A stretch of DNA of 64,000 nt. It comes from an uncultured Pseudomonadota bacterium (GTDB lineage Bacteria; Pseudomonadota; Gammaproteobacteria; Steroidobacterales; Steroidobacteraceae). Below the pieces are notes generated by a model. It was not told the DNA's origin. It made no database searches and was given only the letters and a program-made list of their open reading frames with translations. The stretch covers positions 123,283 through 187,282 of the forward strand of contig CAIPVV010000043.1 of NCBI GenBank assembly GCA_903868595.1, written 5' to 3'. The position numbers and the translations under genes were made by a program. Below are positions 1 through 8,677 of the stretch, piece after piece. How positions within the stretch are numbered: position 1 is the stretch's first letter; each line of letters starts with the position of its first letter.

Positions 1-1
1 G

Positions 2-160
2 GCCTTTGCCCTGAACCAATTGCTGATGCACCTGCTCACCCAGGTGGTCGGGCTGCCCTATCTGGTTGCTCAAATCCTGACGACGGGGATAACCCTGTTC
101 TGGAACTTCGCGGGCAACGCCCTCTGGTCCTTCGCCCATCCGGTCGAAAAGACCGATTAG
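2..160 (+). CDS. GtrA-like membrane protein, C-terminal part (partial)
   Basis: The window opens inside this gene; only the last 52 residues are present. The reading frame beginning at base 2 runs to a TAG at 158-160. It encodes two hydrophobic segments with the pattern HLLTQVVGLPYLVAQ, then TTGITLFWNFAGNALWSF, which is the typical final pair of helices of GtrA-family proteins. GtrA proteins are small four-helix membrane proteins thought to help move polyprenyl-linked sugars across the inner membrane. The substrate cannot be told from this fragment. The call rests on sequence pattern only. Confidence 0.7.
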   Translation, partial: AFALNQLLMHLLTQVVGLPYLVAQILTTGITLFWNFAGNALWSFAHPVEKTD

Positions 161-254
161 TGGATACATTAGTTGTTGAAAGACAATGATTTAGGTATAT
201 CGTTTAAGGCGATGGACGAGAATTCGGATGTAACTTGACGTTGACACCGCGTGG

Positions 255-3020
255 GTGAAGTGTGGCGCAGGTCCTCTTTTTGAGATCCGGAAACCCGTAT
301 CACTGCGGTCTGCTACCAGGAACATGAGCCAGATGTCGCCGACCACCCCGGTCAAACTGCCCGATTTCACCGCCTCGGATATTCTGGCTCCCAATTTTTG
401 GTCCGGACGCCCCGAGAAGTCGGGCCCGGGCCTGGACGTCGCCTGTACCAAGATCGCCGTCGACCTGCAGAACATGACGCGCGAGGGGGCCGACCTGACG
501 CTGCGCACGAGCCTCTCGGCGCTGCGCGAGGCCATCACCGCCGAAGCTGCCTTCGTGGCCCTGCTGGACGCCGCTGGCGCGAACATTGAGACCGTGCACG
601 TCGCCAAGGACGGTTTCGCCGAGTGCCGGGTCGATGCGCTGCGCGGCAGCCCGCTGAGCGAGCTGCCGCTGCTGGCGACGCGCACCGAACACCTGCGGAT
701 CACCGAATTCATCGACACCCTGACGCCCAAGCGCGAGCAGGCCCAGGACGCCCAGCGCCTGCTGGGCCTGCAGGTCGGCTCGCTGCTGGTCGTCGCCTTC
801 CACATGAACGGCAAGCTGGCGGGCCTTTTGGGCCTGGCGCGGGGTACCTCCCGAGGTGCCTGGGACGTCAACGTGCGCCTGCTGCTGAAGCTCATTGGTT
901 CAAGTCTCGCGACGGGCCTGGACCGCGTGCGCATCGCGCACCGCCTGGACTGCATCGAGGAGCGCGAGCAGCTCTCCTACCTGGCCGCCAACGATGGCCT
1001 GTGGGATTTCGACATCGAGCGCAACGACGTGTACTTCTCGCCGCGCTGGAAGGCCATGCTCGGCTACGAGGATACGCAATTGCTGGGCGCCGTCGACTGG
1101 CGCGGGCTCGTGCACCCGGACGACATGGCGCGCGTGCAGGAGACGATCCGCGACCACGTCGCCGGGAAACTGCCGATCTTCGAGAGCACCCATCGCATGC
1201 GCCACCGCAACGGCGAGTGGCGCTGGGTCATCAGCCGCGCCAAGGCGCGGGTGGATGAACACGGCCGGCTGCTGCGCCTGGTGGGCGTGGAGCTGGATAT
1301 CACCGAGCGCAAGATCTACGAGGAAGCACTGTTCCGGGAGAAGGAAGGCGCCCAGATCACGCTGCAGTCGATCGGCGATGGCGTCATCACCACGGATGCC
1401 AGCTCGGTGATCGACTACATCAACCCCGTGGCCGAGCAGCTCACGGGCTGGCGCCTGGAAGACGCCATGGGCAAGCAGGTGGAGGAGGTGTTCCGCGCCT
1501 TCCACGAGGAGACCTGCGAGCCGCTGGAGAACCCGCTCACCGCCTCCATCCGGCGCGTGCGTCCGTCCAAGTCCGTCCGGCCGATGCTGCTCATCCGGCG
1601 CGACGGCAACGAACTCTACGTGGAGAGCACGGCTGCCCCCATCCGCGATGGCAACGGCCAGGTGGTCGGCGCGGTCCTGGTGTTCCACGACGTCAGCGAG
1701 AGCCGCGAGCTCAACCGCAAGCTCTCCTACCACGCCAGCCACGACCTGCTTACCGGCCTGGTGAACCGGCGCGAATTCGAGAGCCGCCTGGAGCGGGCCC
1801 TCAAGAGCGCCAAGGCGCGCGAGGCCTCCTACGCGCTGTGCTACCTGGATCTGGATCAGTTCAAGATCGTCAACGACACCTGCGGCCACGCCGCGGGCGA
1901 TGCGCTGCTGGGGCAAGTCGGTGCGCTGTTGAAATCCAAGGTGCGCTGGCGCGACACGCTCTCGCGCATCGGCGGCGATGAGTTCGGCGTGCTGCTGGAG
2001 AGCTGCTCGCTGGATGAGGCCATGCGCACCGCCGAGGTGCTGCGCGAAGCCGTGGGCAATTTCCGCTTTACCTGGGAGGAGCGCGTGTTTCGCCTGGGGG
2101 CGAGCATCGGCGTCGTGCCCATCACCGCGGACAACGAGGACGTGGCCTCGATCCTGTCGGCCGCGGACGGCGCCTGCGCGGCGGCCAAGGAGCAGGGGCG
2201 CAACCGCGTCCACAGCTTCGCCGAGAACGACATTGAGCTGATGCGCCGCCGGCGCGAGATGCAGTGGGCGGCGCGCATCAACGCGGCTCTGGAGGAAGGG
2301 CGCTTTGAGCTCTACCGCATGCCGATCATGCCGCTGCAGCGCACCGAGCGGGGCACGCACTACGAGCTGCTGCTTCGCATGCGCGATGAGAGCGGTCGCA
2401 TCGTCGCGCCGGACAGCTTCATGGCCGCTGCCGAGCGCTACAACATCATGCCCAACATCGATCGCTGGGTCATCGAGAACGCGTTCCGCTGGCTGGTCTC
2501 GGAGGCCGACGAGCGCGAGGCGCTGGCAGTCTGCGCCATCAACCTCTCAGGGCAGAGCTTCGGGGACGACAAGTTCCTGCCGTTCGTCATCGAGCAGTTC
2601 CAGCGCAGCGGCATCGAGGCGCACAAGATCTGCTTTGAAATCACCGAGACTGCCGCAGTATCCAGCTTCTCGCAGGCCAATCGCTTCATCCAGTCGCTCA
2701 AGGAGCTGGGCTGCCAGTTCTCGCTGGATGACTTTGGCACCGGCCTGTCTTCCTTCGGCTACCTCAAGCACTTCCCGGTCGATTACCTGAAGATCGACGG
2801 CAGCTTCGTGCGCGGCATCATGACGGACCCGATCGACCGGGAGATGGTGCGGTCGATCAACGAGATCGGGCACCTGACGGGGAAGAAGACGATCGCGGAA
2901 TTCGCCGAGAACGCGGAGATCATCGATATGCTGCGCAGCCTCGGCGTGGACTACGCCCAGGGCTACGGCGTGGCGCAGCCCTCCCGGGTCTACAAGACCG
3001 CCTCGGCGCTAGGGCAGTAG
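255..3020 (+). CDS. GAF-PAS-PAS-GGDEF-EAL c-di-GMP turnover protein
   Basis: A 921-residue multidomain signalling protein. In order: a poorly conserved N-terminus, a GAF-like sensor region (about 70-215), a PAS domain of the PAS-3 type (about 235-350), a second PAS (about 360-480), a GGDEF domain with intact GGDEF at 573-577, and an EAL domain from about 680 to 915. An RxxD inhibitory site (R564-W-R-D567) lies five residues before GGDEF. The EAL signature is ELL (E704-L-L706), but the other catalytic motifs are present: INLSG, FEITE, LDDFGTG and LKIDG. It could therefore make and break c-di-GMP; which activity dominates is unknown. No transmembrane segment is obvious, so it is probably cytosolic. 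The true start may be one of the ATGs at 324 or 333, because the first 23 residues look unlike a domain. Its 3' end overlaps nadC, on the other strand, by 12 bases. Confidence 0.9.
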   Translation: MKCGAGPLFEIRKPVSLRSATRNMSQMSPTTPVKLPDFTASDILAPNFWSGRPEKSGPGLDVACTKIAVDLQNMTREGADLTLRTSLSALREAITAEAAFVALLDAAGANIETVHVAKDGFAECRVDALRGSPLSELPLLATRTEHLRITEFIDTLTPKREQAQDAQRLLGLQVGSLLVVAFHMNGKLAGLLGLARGTSRGAWDVNVRLLLKLIGSSLATGLDRVRIAHRLDCIEEREQLSYLAANDGLWDFDIERNDVYFSPRWKAMLGYEDTQLLGAVDWRGLVHPDDMARVQETIRDHVAGKLPIFESTHRMRHRNGEWRWVISRAKARVDEHGRLLRLVGVELDITERKIYEEALFREKEGAQITLQSIGDGVITTDASSVIDYINPVAEQLTGWRLEDAMGKQVEEVFRAFHEETCEPLENPLTASIRRVRPSKSVRPMLLIRRDGNELYVESTAAPIRDGNGQVVGAVLVFHDVSESRELNRKLSYHASHDLLTGLVNRREFESRLERALKSAKAREASYALCYLDLDQFKIVNDTCGHAAGDALLGQVGALLKSKVRWRDTLSRIGGDEFGVLLESCSLDEAMRTAEVLREAVGNFRFTWEERVFRLGASIGVVPITADNEDVASILSAADGACAAAKEQGRNRVHSFAENDIELMRRRREMQWAARINAALEEGRFELYRMPIMPLQRTERGTHYELLLRMRDESGRIVAPDSFMAAAERYNIMPNIDRWVIENAFRWLVSEADEREALAVCAINLSGQSFGDDKFLPFVIEQFQRSGIEAHKICFEITETAAVSSFSQANRFIQSLKELGCQFSLDDFGTGLSSFGYLKHFPVDYLKIDGSFVRGIMTDPIDREMVRSINEIGHLTGKKTIAEFAENAEIIDMLRSLGVDYAQGYGVAQPSRVYKTASALGQ

Positions 3021-3857
3021 CGTAAAGCGCAGGGAGAGATCCACTGCGCGCAGGTGCTTGGTGAGGGAGCCCACCGAGATGTAGTCGACGCCCGCCGTGG
3101 CGACCCGGCGCACCGTCTCCAGGTCCACGCCCCCTGAGGCCTCCAGGCGCACCGGCTTTGCCGTGGCGCGGTTCAGGGCCACCGCCTGGATCATCGAATC
3201 CTGCGAGAACTCATCCAGCAGGATCACGTCCGGTCCCGCAGCCAGCGCCGCCCGGAACTCCTCCAGCGTCTCCACCTCGATTTCCACCGGCACCCCCGGT
3301 GCCGAGGCGCGGGCCTTGGCCAGGGCCGCCGCGACGCTGCCGGCCGCGATGATGTGGTTTTCCTTGATGAGCACCATGTCGTAGAGGCCCAGTCGGTGGT
3401 TGCGGCCACCGCCCACGCGCACGGCGTACTTCTGCGCCTGGCGCAGACCGGGGATCGTCTTGCGGGTATCCAGGATGCTGCAACCCGTGCCCTCGACTGC
3501 CTCGGTATAGCGACGCGTGATGGTCGCCGTGCCGGATAGCGTCTGCAGGAAGTTGAGCGCGGTGCGTTCGCCGGTAAGCATCGCGCGGGCGGGCCCGGCG
3601 ATGTCGCAGAGGATGGAGTTGGCGGCGACCTTGTCGCCTTCCTGGGCGTGCCAGTGGATGCGCACGGCCGGGTCCAGCTGGCGGAAGGTCTCATCGACCC
3701 AAGCCGTGCCACAGAGCACGGCTTCCTCACGGGTCAGCAGGGTGGCGCGCGCCTGCGCACTGCCGTCGATGAGGGCAGCGGTGACGTCACCGCTGCCGAC
3801 ATCCTCGGCCAGCGAGCGGGCAACCTGTGCCGGTAGGTCCGGCGGCAGCATGCTCAT
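3009..3857 (-). CDS. nadC: Nicotinate-nucleotide pyrophosphorylase (quinolinate phosphoribosyltransferase)
   Basis: A 282-residue protein of the usual NadC length. It converts quinolinate and PRPP to nicotinate mononucleotide, CO2 and pyrophosphate, the entry step of de novo NAD synthesis. Family hallmarks visible are EDVGSGDVT near the N-terminus, ERTALNFLQ, the strongly conserved DTRKTIPGLR-(X)-QKYAV segment with RVGGGRNHR, KENH, and a C-terminal EASGG. Other nad genes are not nearby. The gene is convergent with the GGDEF-EAL gene, and the membrane protein upstream of it ends 16 bases before its start codon, so the two could be co-transcribed. Confidence 0.96.
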   Translation of the reverse strand: MSMLPPDLPAQVARSLAEDVGSGDVTAALIDGSAQARATLLTREEAVLCGTAWVDETFRQLDPAVRIHWHAQEGDKVAANSILCDIAGPARAMLTGERTALNFLQTLSGTATITRRYTEAVEGTGCSILDTRKTIPGLRQAQKYAVRVGGGRNHRLGLYDMVLIKENHIIAAGSVAAALAKARASAPGVPVEIEVETLEEFRAALAAGPDVILLDEFSQDSMIQAVALNRATAKPVRLEASGGVDLETVRRVATAGVDYISVGSLTKHLRAVDLSLRFTLLP

Positions 3858-3873
3858 CTGGCCGAGTTCAGCG

Positions 3874-4479
3874 TCAGAACGGCAGGCCGTGGTTGGCCGA
3901 AGCCATGCACAGCAGCATCGGGATCGAGAGCACGAAGTTCGTACGCGAGGCCAGCATGGCCACGCGACGCGCGACGGCCTTCTCCTCGTCGCTGGCGGCG
4001 ACGATGCCCAGGATCTTCTTCTGGTTCGGCCAGATCAAAACCCAGACGTTGAACAGCATGATCGTGCCGAGCCAGGCGCCGATGCCGATCACCAGCCCGT
4101 AGCGGTCCTGGCCCAGGTGGCCGAGGGTGAAGGCGGAGGTGAACTGGTTGCCCAGGTACCAGGCGCCCGTGAGCCAGGTGGCCAGCGCGGCGTAGCGGAA
4201 CCACAGCAGGGCGCGCGGGGCGATGTACTTGTTGACGCCGGCGCCGCCGGGGCCGCCCTTATCAGCCGCCGCGGCCGCCAGGCCCGGCATCTGCACGACG
4301 TTGAAGTAGTACAGCAGACCGATCCACATCACGCCGGCCAGGATGTGCAGCCACCGCGCGAGGCCCGGCAGGCCCGCGCCCGGGGCGATGAAATGGTGCG
4401 GTCCCAAGAGAAGCGCCAAGATCACGGCGAGCACGGCGCCGGTGACGATGGCGCCCTTTACGGAATTCAGCGGATTCAT
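3874..4479 (-). CDS. PuuD-like urate hydroxylase membrane domain protein
   Basis: A 201-residue integral membrane protein with about five hydrophobic helices. Features such as ARWLHILAGVMWIGLLYYFN, PRALLWFRYAALATWLTG and LFNVWVLIWPNQKKI match the membrane part of the urate hydroxylase PuuD family (DUF989-type). Full PuuD proteins carry a C-terminal cytochrome c; here the protein stops after the membrane part, and no CxxCH motif is present. Stand-alone versions are common in Gammaproteobacteria, and their substrate is not established. No purine catabolism genes are adjacent. It is upstream of nadC on the same strand. Confidence 0.75.
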   Translation of the reverse strand: MNPLNSVKGAIVTGAVLAVILALLLGPHHFIAPGAGLPGLARWLHILAGVMWIGLLYYFNVVQMPGLAAAAADKGGPGGAGVNKYIAPRALLWFRYAALATWLTGAWYLGNQFTSAFTLGHLGQDRYGLVIGIGAWLGTIMLFNVWVLIWPNQKKILGIVAASDEEKAVARRVAMLASRTNFVLSIPMLLCMASANHGLPF

Positions 4480-4566
4480 GGCGTCTCCCTAAGTACTTGA
4501 TTCGATTTGATTCTGGCCGTCGACGGCGGTTTGAAGAATAGTCGTCCAGCCCCCATAATTCAACGC

Positions 4567-4911
4567 ATGTACAAGGCACGCATTCTCGTTTCGGTTCTGG
4601 CGCTGGCGGCAGGCCTGCAGGGCTGTGTCGTCGCGGCGGTCGGCGGGGCCGCTGCGGGCGGCTATTACGTGGGCAAGGATGAGCGCTCGGCCGAGCAGAT
4701 CGCCATCGACGCGGGCATCACTGCCGAGGTGAAGAGCCTGCTGATTGCCGAGCCGGGGGTCCGTGCCTTGGATATCAACGTAGACACCTACAACGGTGCG
4801 GTGATGCTGAAGGGAACAGTTACCAGCGGATTTCAGCGTGGCGAGGCCGAGCGCGTGGCGCGCGAGGCCAAGGGCGTGAAGTCCGTCCAAAATGAATTGA
4901 AGACGAGGTAA
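4567..4911 (+). CDS. BON-domain lipoprotein
   Basis: A 114-residue protein starting at ATG 4567, chosen because it gives a clean signal peptide ending in a lipobox (LQGC). The mature part contains one BON domain: IAIDAGITAEVKSLLI, then LDINVDTYNGAVMLKGTV and the ending EAKGVKSVQNEL. BON lipoproteins of the OsmY/DolP type sit in the periplasm at the outer membrane and are thought to bind phospholipid. A longer in-frame extension upstream to 4507 does not fit the signal peptide. The grxD start follows three bases after the stop, suggesting co-transcription. Confidence 0.88.
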   Translation: MYKARILVSVLALAAGLQGCVVAAVGGAAAGGYYVGKDERSAEQIAIDAGITAEVKSLLIAEPGVRALDINVDTYNGAVMLKGTVTSGFQRGEAERVAREAKGVKSVQNELKTR

Positions 4912-4914
4912 GCG

Positions 4915-5238
4915 ATGGACGTCCAAGACCGAATCAAGAGCCAACTCTCCGCCCAGCCCGTCGTGCTGTTCATGAAGGGCACGCCGGACTTCCCGCAGTG
5001 CGGGTTCTCTGCCCAGACCGTGGCCGCCCTGCGCGCCGTGGGCACGGCATTCCACGCCGTGAACATCTTCGACGACCCGGAGCTGCGGGATGCGCTCAAG
5101 CGCTATTCGAACTGGCCGACCTACCCGCAGCTGTACGTGAACGGCGAGCTGATCGGCGGCTGCGACATCACGCTGCAGATGTACCAGAACGGCGAGCTGA
5201 AGGACCTGCTGACCAGCGCCACGGCCGCCAAGGCCTGA
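4915..5238 (+). CDS. grxD: Monothiol glutaredoxin 4 (Fe-S cluster carrier)
   Basis: A 107-residue protein with the monothiol CGFS active site in the context DFPQCGFSAQTV, the WPTYPQLYVNGELIGGCDI segment and the usual glutaredoxin length. This family carries [2Fe-2S] clusters and hands them to acceptor proteins in the cytosol. The gene sits three bases after the BON lipoprotein gene, on the same strand, and converges on rnt. Confidence 0.96.
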   Translation: MDVQDRIKSQLSAQPVVLFMKGTPDFPQCGFSAQTVAALRAVGTAFHAVNIFDDPELRDALKRYSNWPTYPQLYVNGELIGGCDITLQMYQNGELKDLLTSATAAKA

Positions 5239-5256
5239 CGCGGCAACGGCGGCGGA

Positions 5257-5952
5257 TCAGTCGCCGTCGAGGTTGACCAGATCCAGTGGTGCCGGCTGGC
5301 CGTCGTTCCAGCCGAGCGCGCGCGCCTTCTCCTCGGCGCGCAGGAAGCTGGAGTGCATGTCGTTGCAGATCCGGCAAAACAGGTCCGCGGTGCGCTCGGC
5401 GTCGTAGGCGGCCGAATGCGCCGAGCTCTGGTCCCATTCGATCCCCAGCACCGAGGTGGCCCGGGCCAGGACCGTCTGGCCCAGCGCCACGCCGGCCAGC
5501 GTCGCCGTGTCGAAGCAGGAGAAGGGGTGGAAGGGGTTGCGCTTGATGCCCGTGCGCGCCACCGCCGCGTTCACGAACCCCAGGTCGAAGGCCGCATTGT
5601 GGCCCACCAGGATCGCGCGCCGGCAGTTGTGGTTGCGGATCGCATGGCGTACTTCGCGGAACATGCGCTGCATGGCGTCCAGCTCCGGGATCGCGGGACG
5701 CAGTGGGTGGAACGGGTCGATGCCGGTGACTTCCAGCGACGCCGGATCCAGGCGCCCGCCTTCAAACGGCTGCACGTGCCAGGCGTGGGTTGCCCCGCGC
5801 CGCACACGGCCGTCGCCATCGACCTCGATGATGACCGCGGCGATCTCCAGTAGCGCATCCGTGGCGGAATTAAAGCCGCCGGTCTCCACGTCTACCACCA
5901 CGGGCAGGAATCCGCGGAAGCGTCGAGCCATCAGGTCCTGGGAATTGGCCAT
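5257..5952 (-). CDS. rnt: Ribonuclease T
   Basis: A 231-residue DEDDh-type 3'-5' exoribonuclease. The exonuclease motifs are visible: VVDVETGGF (DxE), [12 protein letters not shown] and [14 protein letters not shown] with the catalytic His and Asp. RNase T trims the 3' ends of tRNA and other stable RNAs. The length is close to the family norm. Neighbouring pyrC upstream reproduces the pyrC-rnt order seen in pseudomonads; 15 bases separate the two genes, so they are likely co-transcribed. Confidence 0.96.
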   Translation of the reverse strand: MANSQDLMARRFRGFLPVVVDVETGGFNSATDALLEIAAVIIEVDGDGRVRRGATHAWHVQPFEGGRLDPASLEVTGIDPFHPLRPAIPELDAMQRMFREVRHAIRNHNCRRAILVGHNAAFDLGFVNAAVARTGIKRNPFHPFSCFDTATLAGVALGQTVLARATSVLGIEWDQSSAHSAAYDAERTADLFCRICNDMHSSFLRAEEKARALGWNDGQPAPLDLVNLDGD

Positions 5953-5967
5953 GTGTCCTTGTTCGTT

Positions 5968-7005
5968 TCAATCAGTCATGCGCCAGGCGAGGGGCTCGCC
6001 GGCGCGCAGCGGGACCAGTACGTCGCCGCCTGCAAAAGGGTAGTGCTGCGGCACGATCCACTCGCGCTTCTCCAACGTAATGAACCCTGCGTTCAGCGGC
6101 AGTCCGTAGAAGCGCGGGCCGAACTCGCTGGCGAAGCCTTCCAGACGCTCGAGCGCCCCGGCGGCCTCGAAGGTCTCGGCGTAGAGCTCGATGGCCGCGT
6201 GCGCCGAGTAGATGCCTGCGCAGCCGCAGGCCGTCTCCTTGGCCGCCCGCGCGTGCGGCGCGCTGTCGGTGCCCAGGAAGAACCGCGGATCGCCGCTCAC
6301 CGCCGCCTCCAGCAGCGCCACGCGGTCGCTCTCCCGCTTCAGTACCGGCAGGCAGTAGTGGTGCGGGCGGATGCCGCCGGCAAACAGCGCGTTGCGGTTC
6401 ATCGCGATGTGCTGCGGCGTGAGGGTCGCGGCGACGTTGCTGCGGGCGGCCTTCACGAACTCGGCCGCGGCGCGCGTGGTGGCGTGCTCCAGCACGATGC
6501 GCAGGGACGGCAGGCGCAGGTGCAGCGGCACCAGGATCTCGTCGATGAACCGCTTCTCGCGGTCAAAGACATCCACGTCCGCTGCGGTGACTTCGGCATG
6601 CACCTGCAGCGGCACGCCATGCTCGGCCATGCGCTCCAGCACCGCGTCGATGCGCCGGATGTCGGTGACACCGGAATCGGAATTCGTGGTGGCGCCGGCG
6701 GGGTAGAGCTTGCAGCCGGCGACGATCCCGCTGGCCCTGGCCACGGCGATCTCTGCCGGATCCGTCCGGTCCGTGAGGTACAGCGTCATCAGCGGCTGGA
6801 AGGCGCTTGTGGCCGGCAGCAGCGCCATGATGCGCTCGCGATAGGCGCGCGCGGCCGCCGTGGTGGTGACCGGCGGCTTGAGGTTGGGCATCACGATCGC
6901 ACGCCCGAACTGCCGGACGGTGTGGGGCAGCACCGCGGCCAGCGCCTCCCCGTCACGCAGGTGCAGGTGCCAGTCGTCGGGACGGCGGATACGCAGTGTC
7001 GTCAT
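5968..7005 (-). CDS. pyrC: Dihydroorotase
   Basis: A 345-residue class II dihydroorotase, which cyclises N-carbamoylaspartate to dihydroorotate in pyrimidine synthesis. It begins [20 protein letters not shown], with the zinc-binding HLH motif close to the start. Other hallmarks are [15 protein letters not shown], the HAEVT segment, LEHATTRAA and GTDSAPHAR. The start at 7005 is chosen because it matches family length, and its ATG overlaps the stop of the upstream M17 peptidase gene as ATGA, implying translational coupling. Upstream in-frame sequence is part of the overlapping gene, not of pyrC. Confidence 0.96.
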   Translation of the reverse strand: MTTLRIRRPDDWHLHLRDGEALAAVLPHTVRQFGRAIVMPNLKPPVTTTAAARAYRERIMALLPATSAFQPLMTLYLTDRTDPAEIAVARASGIVAGCKLYPAGATTNSDSGVTDIRRIDAVLERMAEHGVPLQVHAEVTAADVDVFDREKRFIDEILVPLHLRLPSLRIVLEHATTRAAAEFVKAARSNVAATLTPQHIAMNRNALFAGGIRPHHYCLPVLKRESDRVALLEAAVSGDPRFFLGTDSAPHARAAKETACGCAGIYSAHAAIELYAETFEAAGALERLEGFASEFGPRFYGLPLNAGFITLEKREWIVPQHYPFAGGDVLVPLRAGEPLAWRMTD

Positions 7006-8510
7006 TTCTTGGGAAGCTCCTGGTCCAGCAGCAGCGAGAGCGTGTAGCGCACGCCAAAGCCGGTGATTTCGCTGGGCACGTGCGCCAGGCCCCCGCGGCG
7101 CGTGGCCGAGGAGAGGTCCAGGTGCACCCACGGCGTCGCGTCCGGCACGAAGCGCTTGAGGAAGCGCGCCGCCAGGATGTGGTCGCCCTTGCCCTCGACC
7201 GCGCACTGCGCGACGTCGGCGTTGCTGCTCTCGATGTCGCTGTCGAAGTCCTCATACAGCGGGAAGTGCCACACGCGCTCGCCGCTGTCTTGGCCCGCGG
7301 CCACCAGCGCGGGCACGTATGACTCGCGGTTGGTGAACACGCCGCTCATGCGCTCGGTCAGCGCGTAGACGCAGGCGCCCGTAAGCGTCGCGTAGTCCAC
7401 GATCAGGCCGGGCTCGGTGCGTGCGGCCAGGGTGAGCGTGTCGGCCAGCACCATGCGCCCCTCGGCGTCGCTGTGGATGACCTGGATCGTGGTGCCATTG
7501 GCGGCGCGCACCACTTCCTGCGGGCGGTAGGCCTTGGGCCCGATGGCGTTCTCGGTGATCGCCAGCCACGCATCGGCCGCCACCGGCGCCTTCAGGCGGG
7601 CCAGGGCGATCAGGGAGGACAGCGCGACGGCGCTGCCGGCCATATCGGTGTGCATGTCCAGCATGCTGCGGTGGGGCTTTAGATTAGTGCCGCCGGTATC
7701 AAAGAGGATGCCCTTGCCCACCAGCGCCACGTCCGGCGGGCCCGCGCGCCTGCCGCGCGGTCGGTAGCTCAGGTGGGCGATGCCGGCGTCGCGGGAGGCG
7801 TTGCCGCGGCTGACCGCTAGGAAGGCGCCCGCGCCCAGCTTCTTCAGGGCGGCCTCGCCGTACCAGCGCAGGGTCAGGCCGTGGCGCCGGGCGAGCGTGG
7901 CCAGGGCCCGGCGGTACGCGCGGGCATCCAGCACGTTGGGGGGTAGGGCGGTCAGGTGGCGGGCGAGGTTCCCGGCGTCGGCCACGGCGCCGCTGCGGCG
8001 CAGGTCGAGGCCGCTGCCCCCGTAGACCTCCACCCGCTCCAGGTGCTTGGGCGTCTTGGCGCCAGGCTTGCCCGCCTTGGCGCTGGGCAGCGAGAACGCA
8101 TGGGCACCGGTGGCCGCCAGCAGGGCCTCCAGCCCGCGCCCGCGGTGGGCGGCCGTGCCGGGGGCCAGCACGGCGATCCGCTGGGCCTGGGGGCTCAGGG
8201 CGAGGGTCTGGCGCAGCATCTGGCCGGCCACGGTCAGCAGCTGGAAGGTGCTGGCGTCGGGTCGGCAGTAGCCCAGGGTGGCCGTACAGCCGCTGGCGAG
8301 GACCGTGCAGCGCACGTCGCCAGGGCGCGGGCTGGCCTGGGCGTGGAGGGTGCGCCACCGGGCGGCATCGGGGAGCCTACGGTCGGGCTGCCCATCGATG
8401 GGCAATAGCACCACCACGGCATCGAGGCCGGCCACGGCTTGCGCGGCGGGCAGCCCCTCGAGGGCGCGCAGCTTCAAGCCACCAAAGTCGGGTAACAGGC
8501 TTAACATCAC
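7002..8510 (-). CDS. M17 leucyl aminopeptidase family protein
   Basis: A 502-residue member of the M17 metallopeptidase family. The C-terminal catalytic domain shows [38 protein letters not shown] (where classical PepA has NTDAEGRL) and ATLTGA. The N-terminal 170 residues are less conserved. It is a paralogue of the PepA encoded at 47.3-48.8 kb. It lies just upstream of pyrC, with a four-base ATGA overlap, and is divergent to aceE. Preferred substrate cannot be read from the sequence. Confidence 0.9.
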   Translation of the reverse strand: MMLSLLPDFGGLKLRALEGLPAAQAVAGLDAVVVLLPIDGQPDRRLPDAARWRTLHAQASPRPGDVRCTVLASGCTATLGYCRPDASTFQLLTVAGQMLRQTLALSPQAQRIAVLAPGTAAHRGRGLEALLAATGAHAFSLPSAKAGKPGAKTPKHLERVEVYGGSGLDLRRSGAVADAGNLARHLTALPPNVLDARAYRRALATLARRHGLTLRWYGEAALKKLGAGAFLAVSRGNASRDAGIAHLSYRPRGRRAGPPDVALVGKGILFDTGGTNLKPHRSMLDMHTDMAGSAVALSSLIALARLKAPVAADAWLAITENAIGPKAYRPQEVVRAANGTTIQVIHSDAEGRMVLADTLTLAARTEPGLIVDYATLTGACVYALTERMSGVFTNRESYVPALVAAGQDSGERVWHFPLYEDFDSDIESSNADVAQCAVEGKGDHILAARFLKRFVPDATPWVHLDLSSATRRGGLAHVPSEITGFGVRYTLSLLLDQELPKK

Positions 8511-8677
8511 AGACTCGGGGGCAAACTCATTGAAAGGTCAAAGCATATGGGAAGCTTGCTTGACCCTGATGGATTAAAACCGGATCATCGCGCGCGTCTT
8601 CGCGGCGCCCCGTGCATCGTAGCATAGCGCCGCTATTCGCTTTTTTCCCCAAAGGGGGAGCCTTCAAGGCACCGCTA

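Noticed and set aside
8520..8570. Inverted repeat GGTCAA...TTGACC ahead of aceE as a PdhR-type operator
   Set aside because: The spacing and sequence do not match the known PdhR site pattern, and no pdhR gene is nearby; too weak to list.
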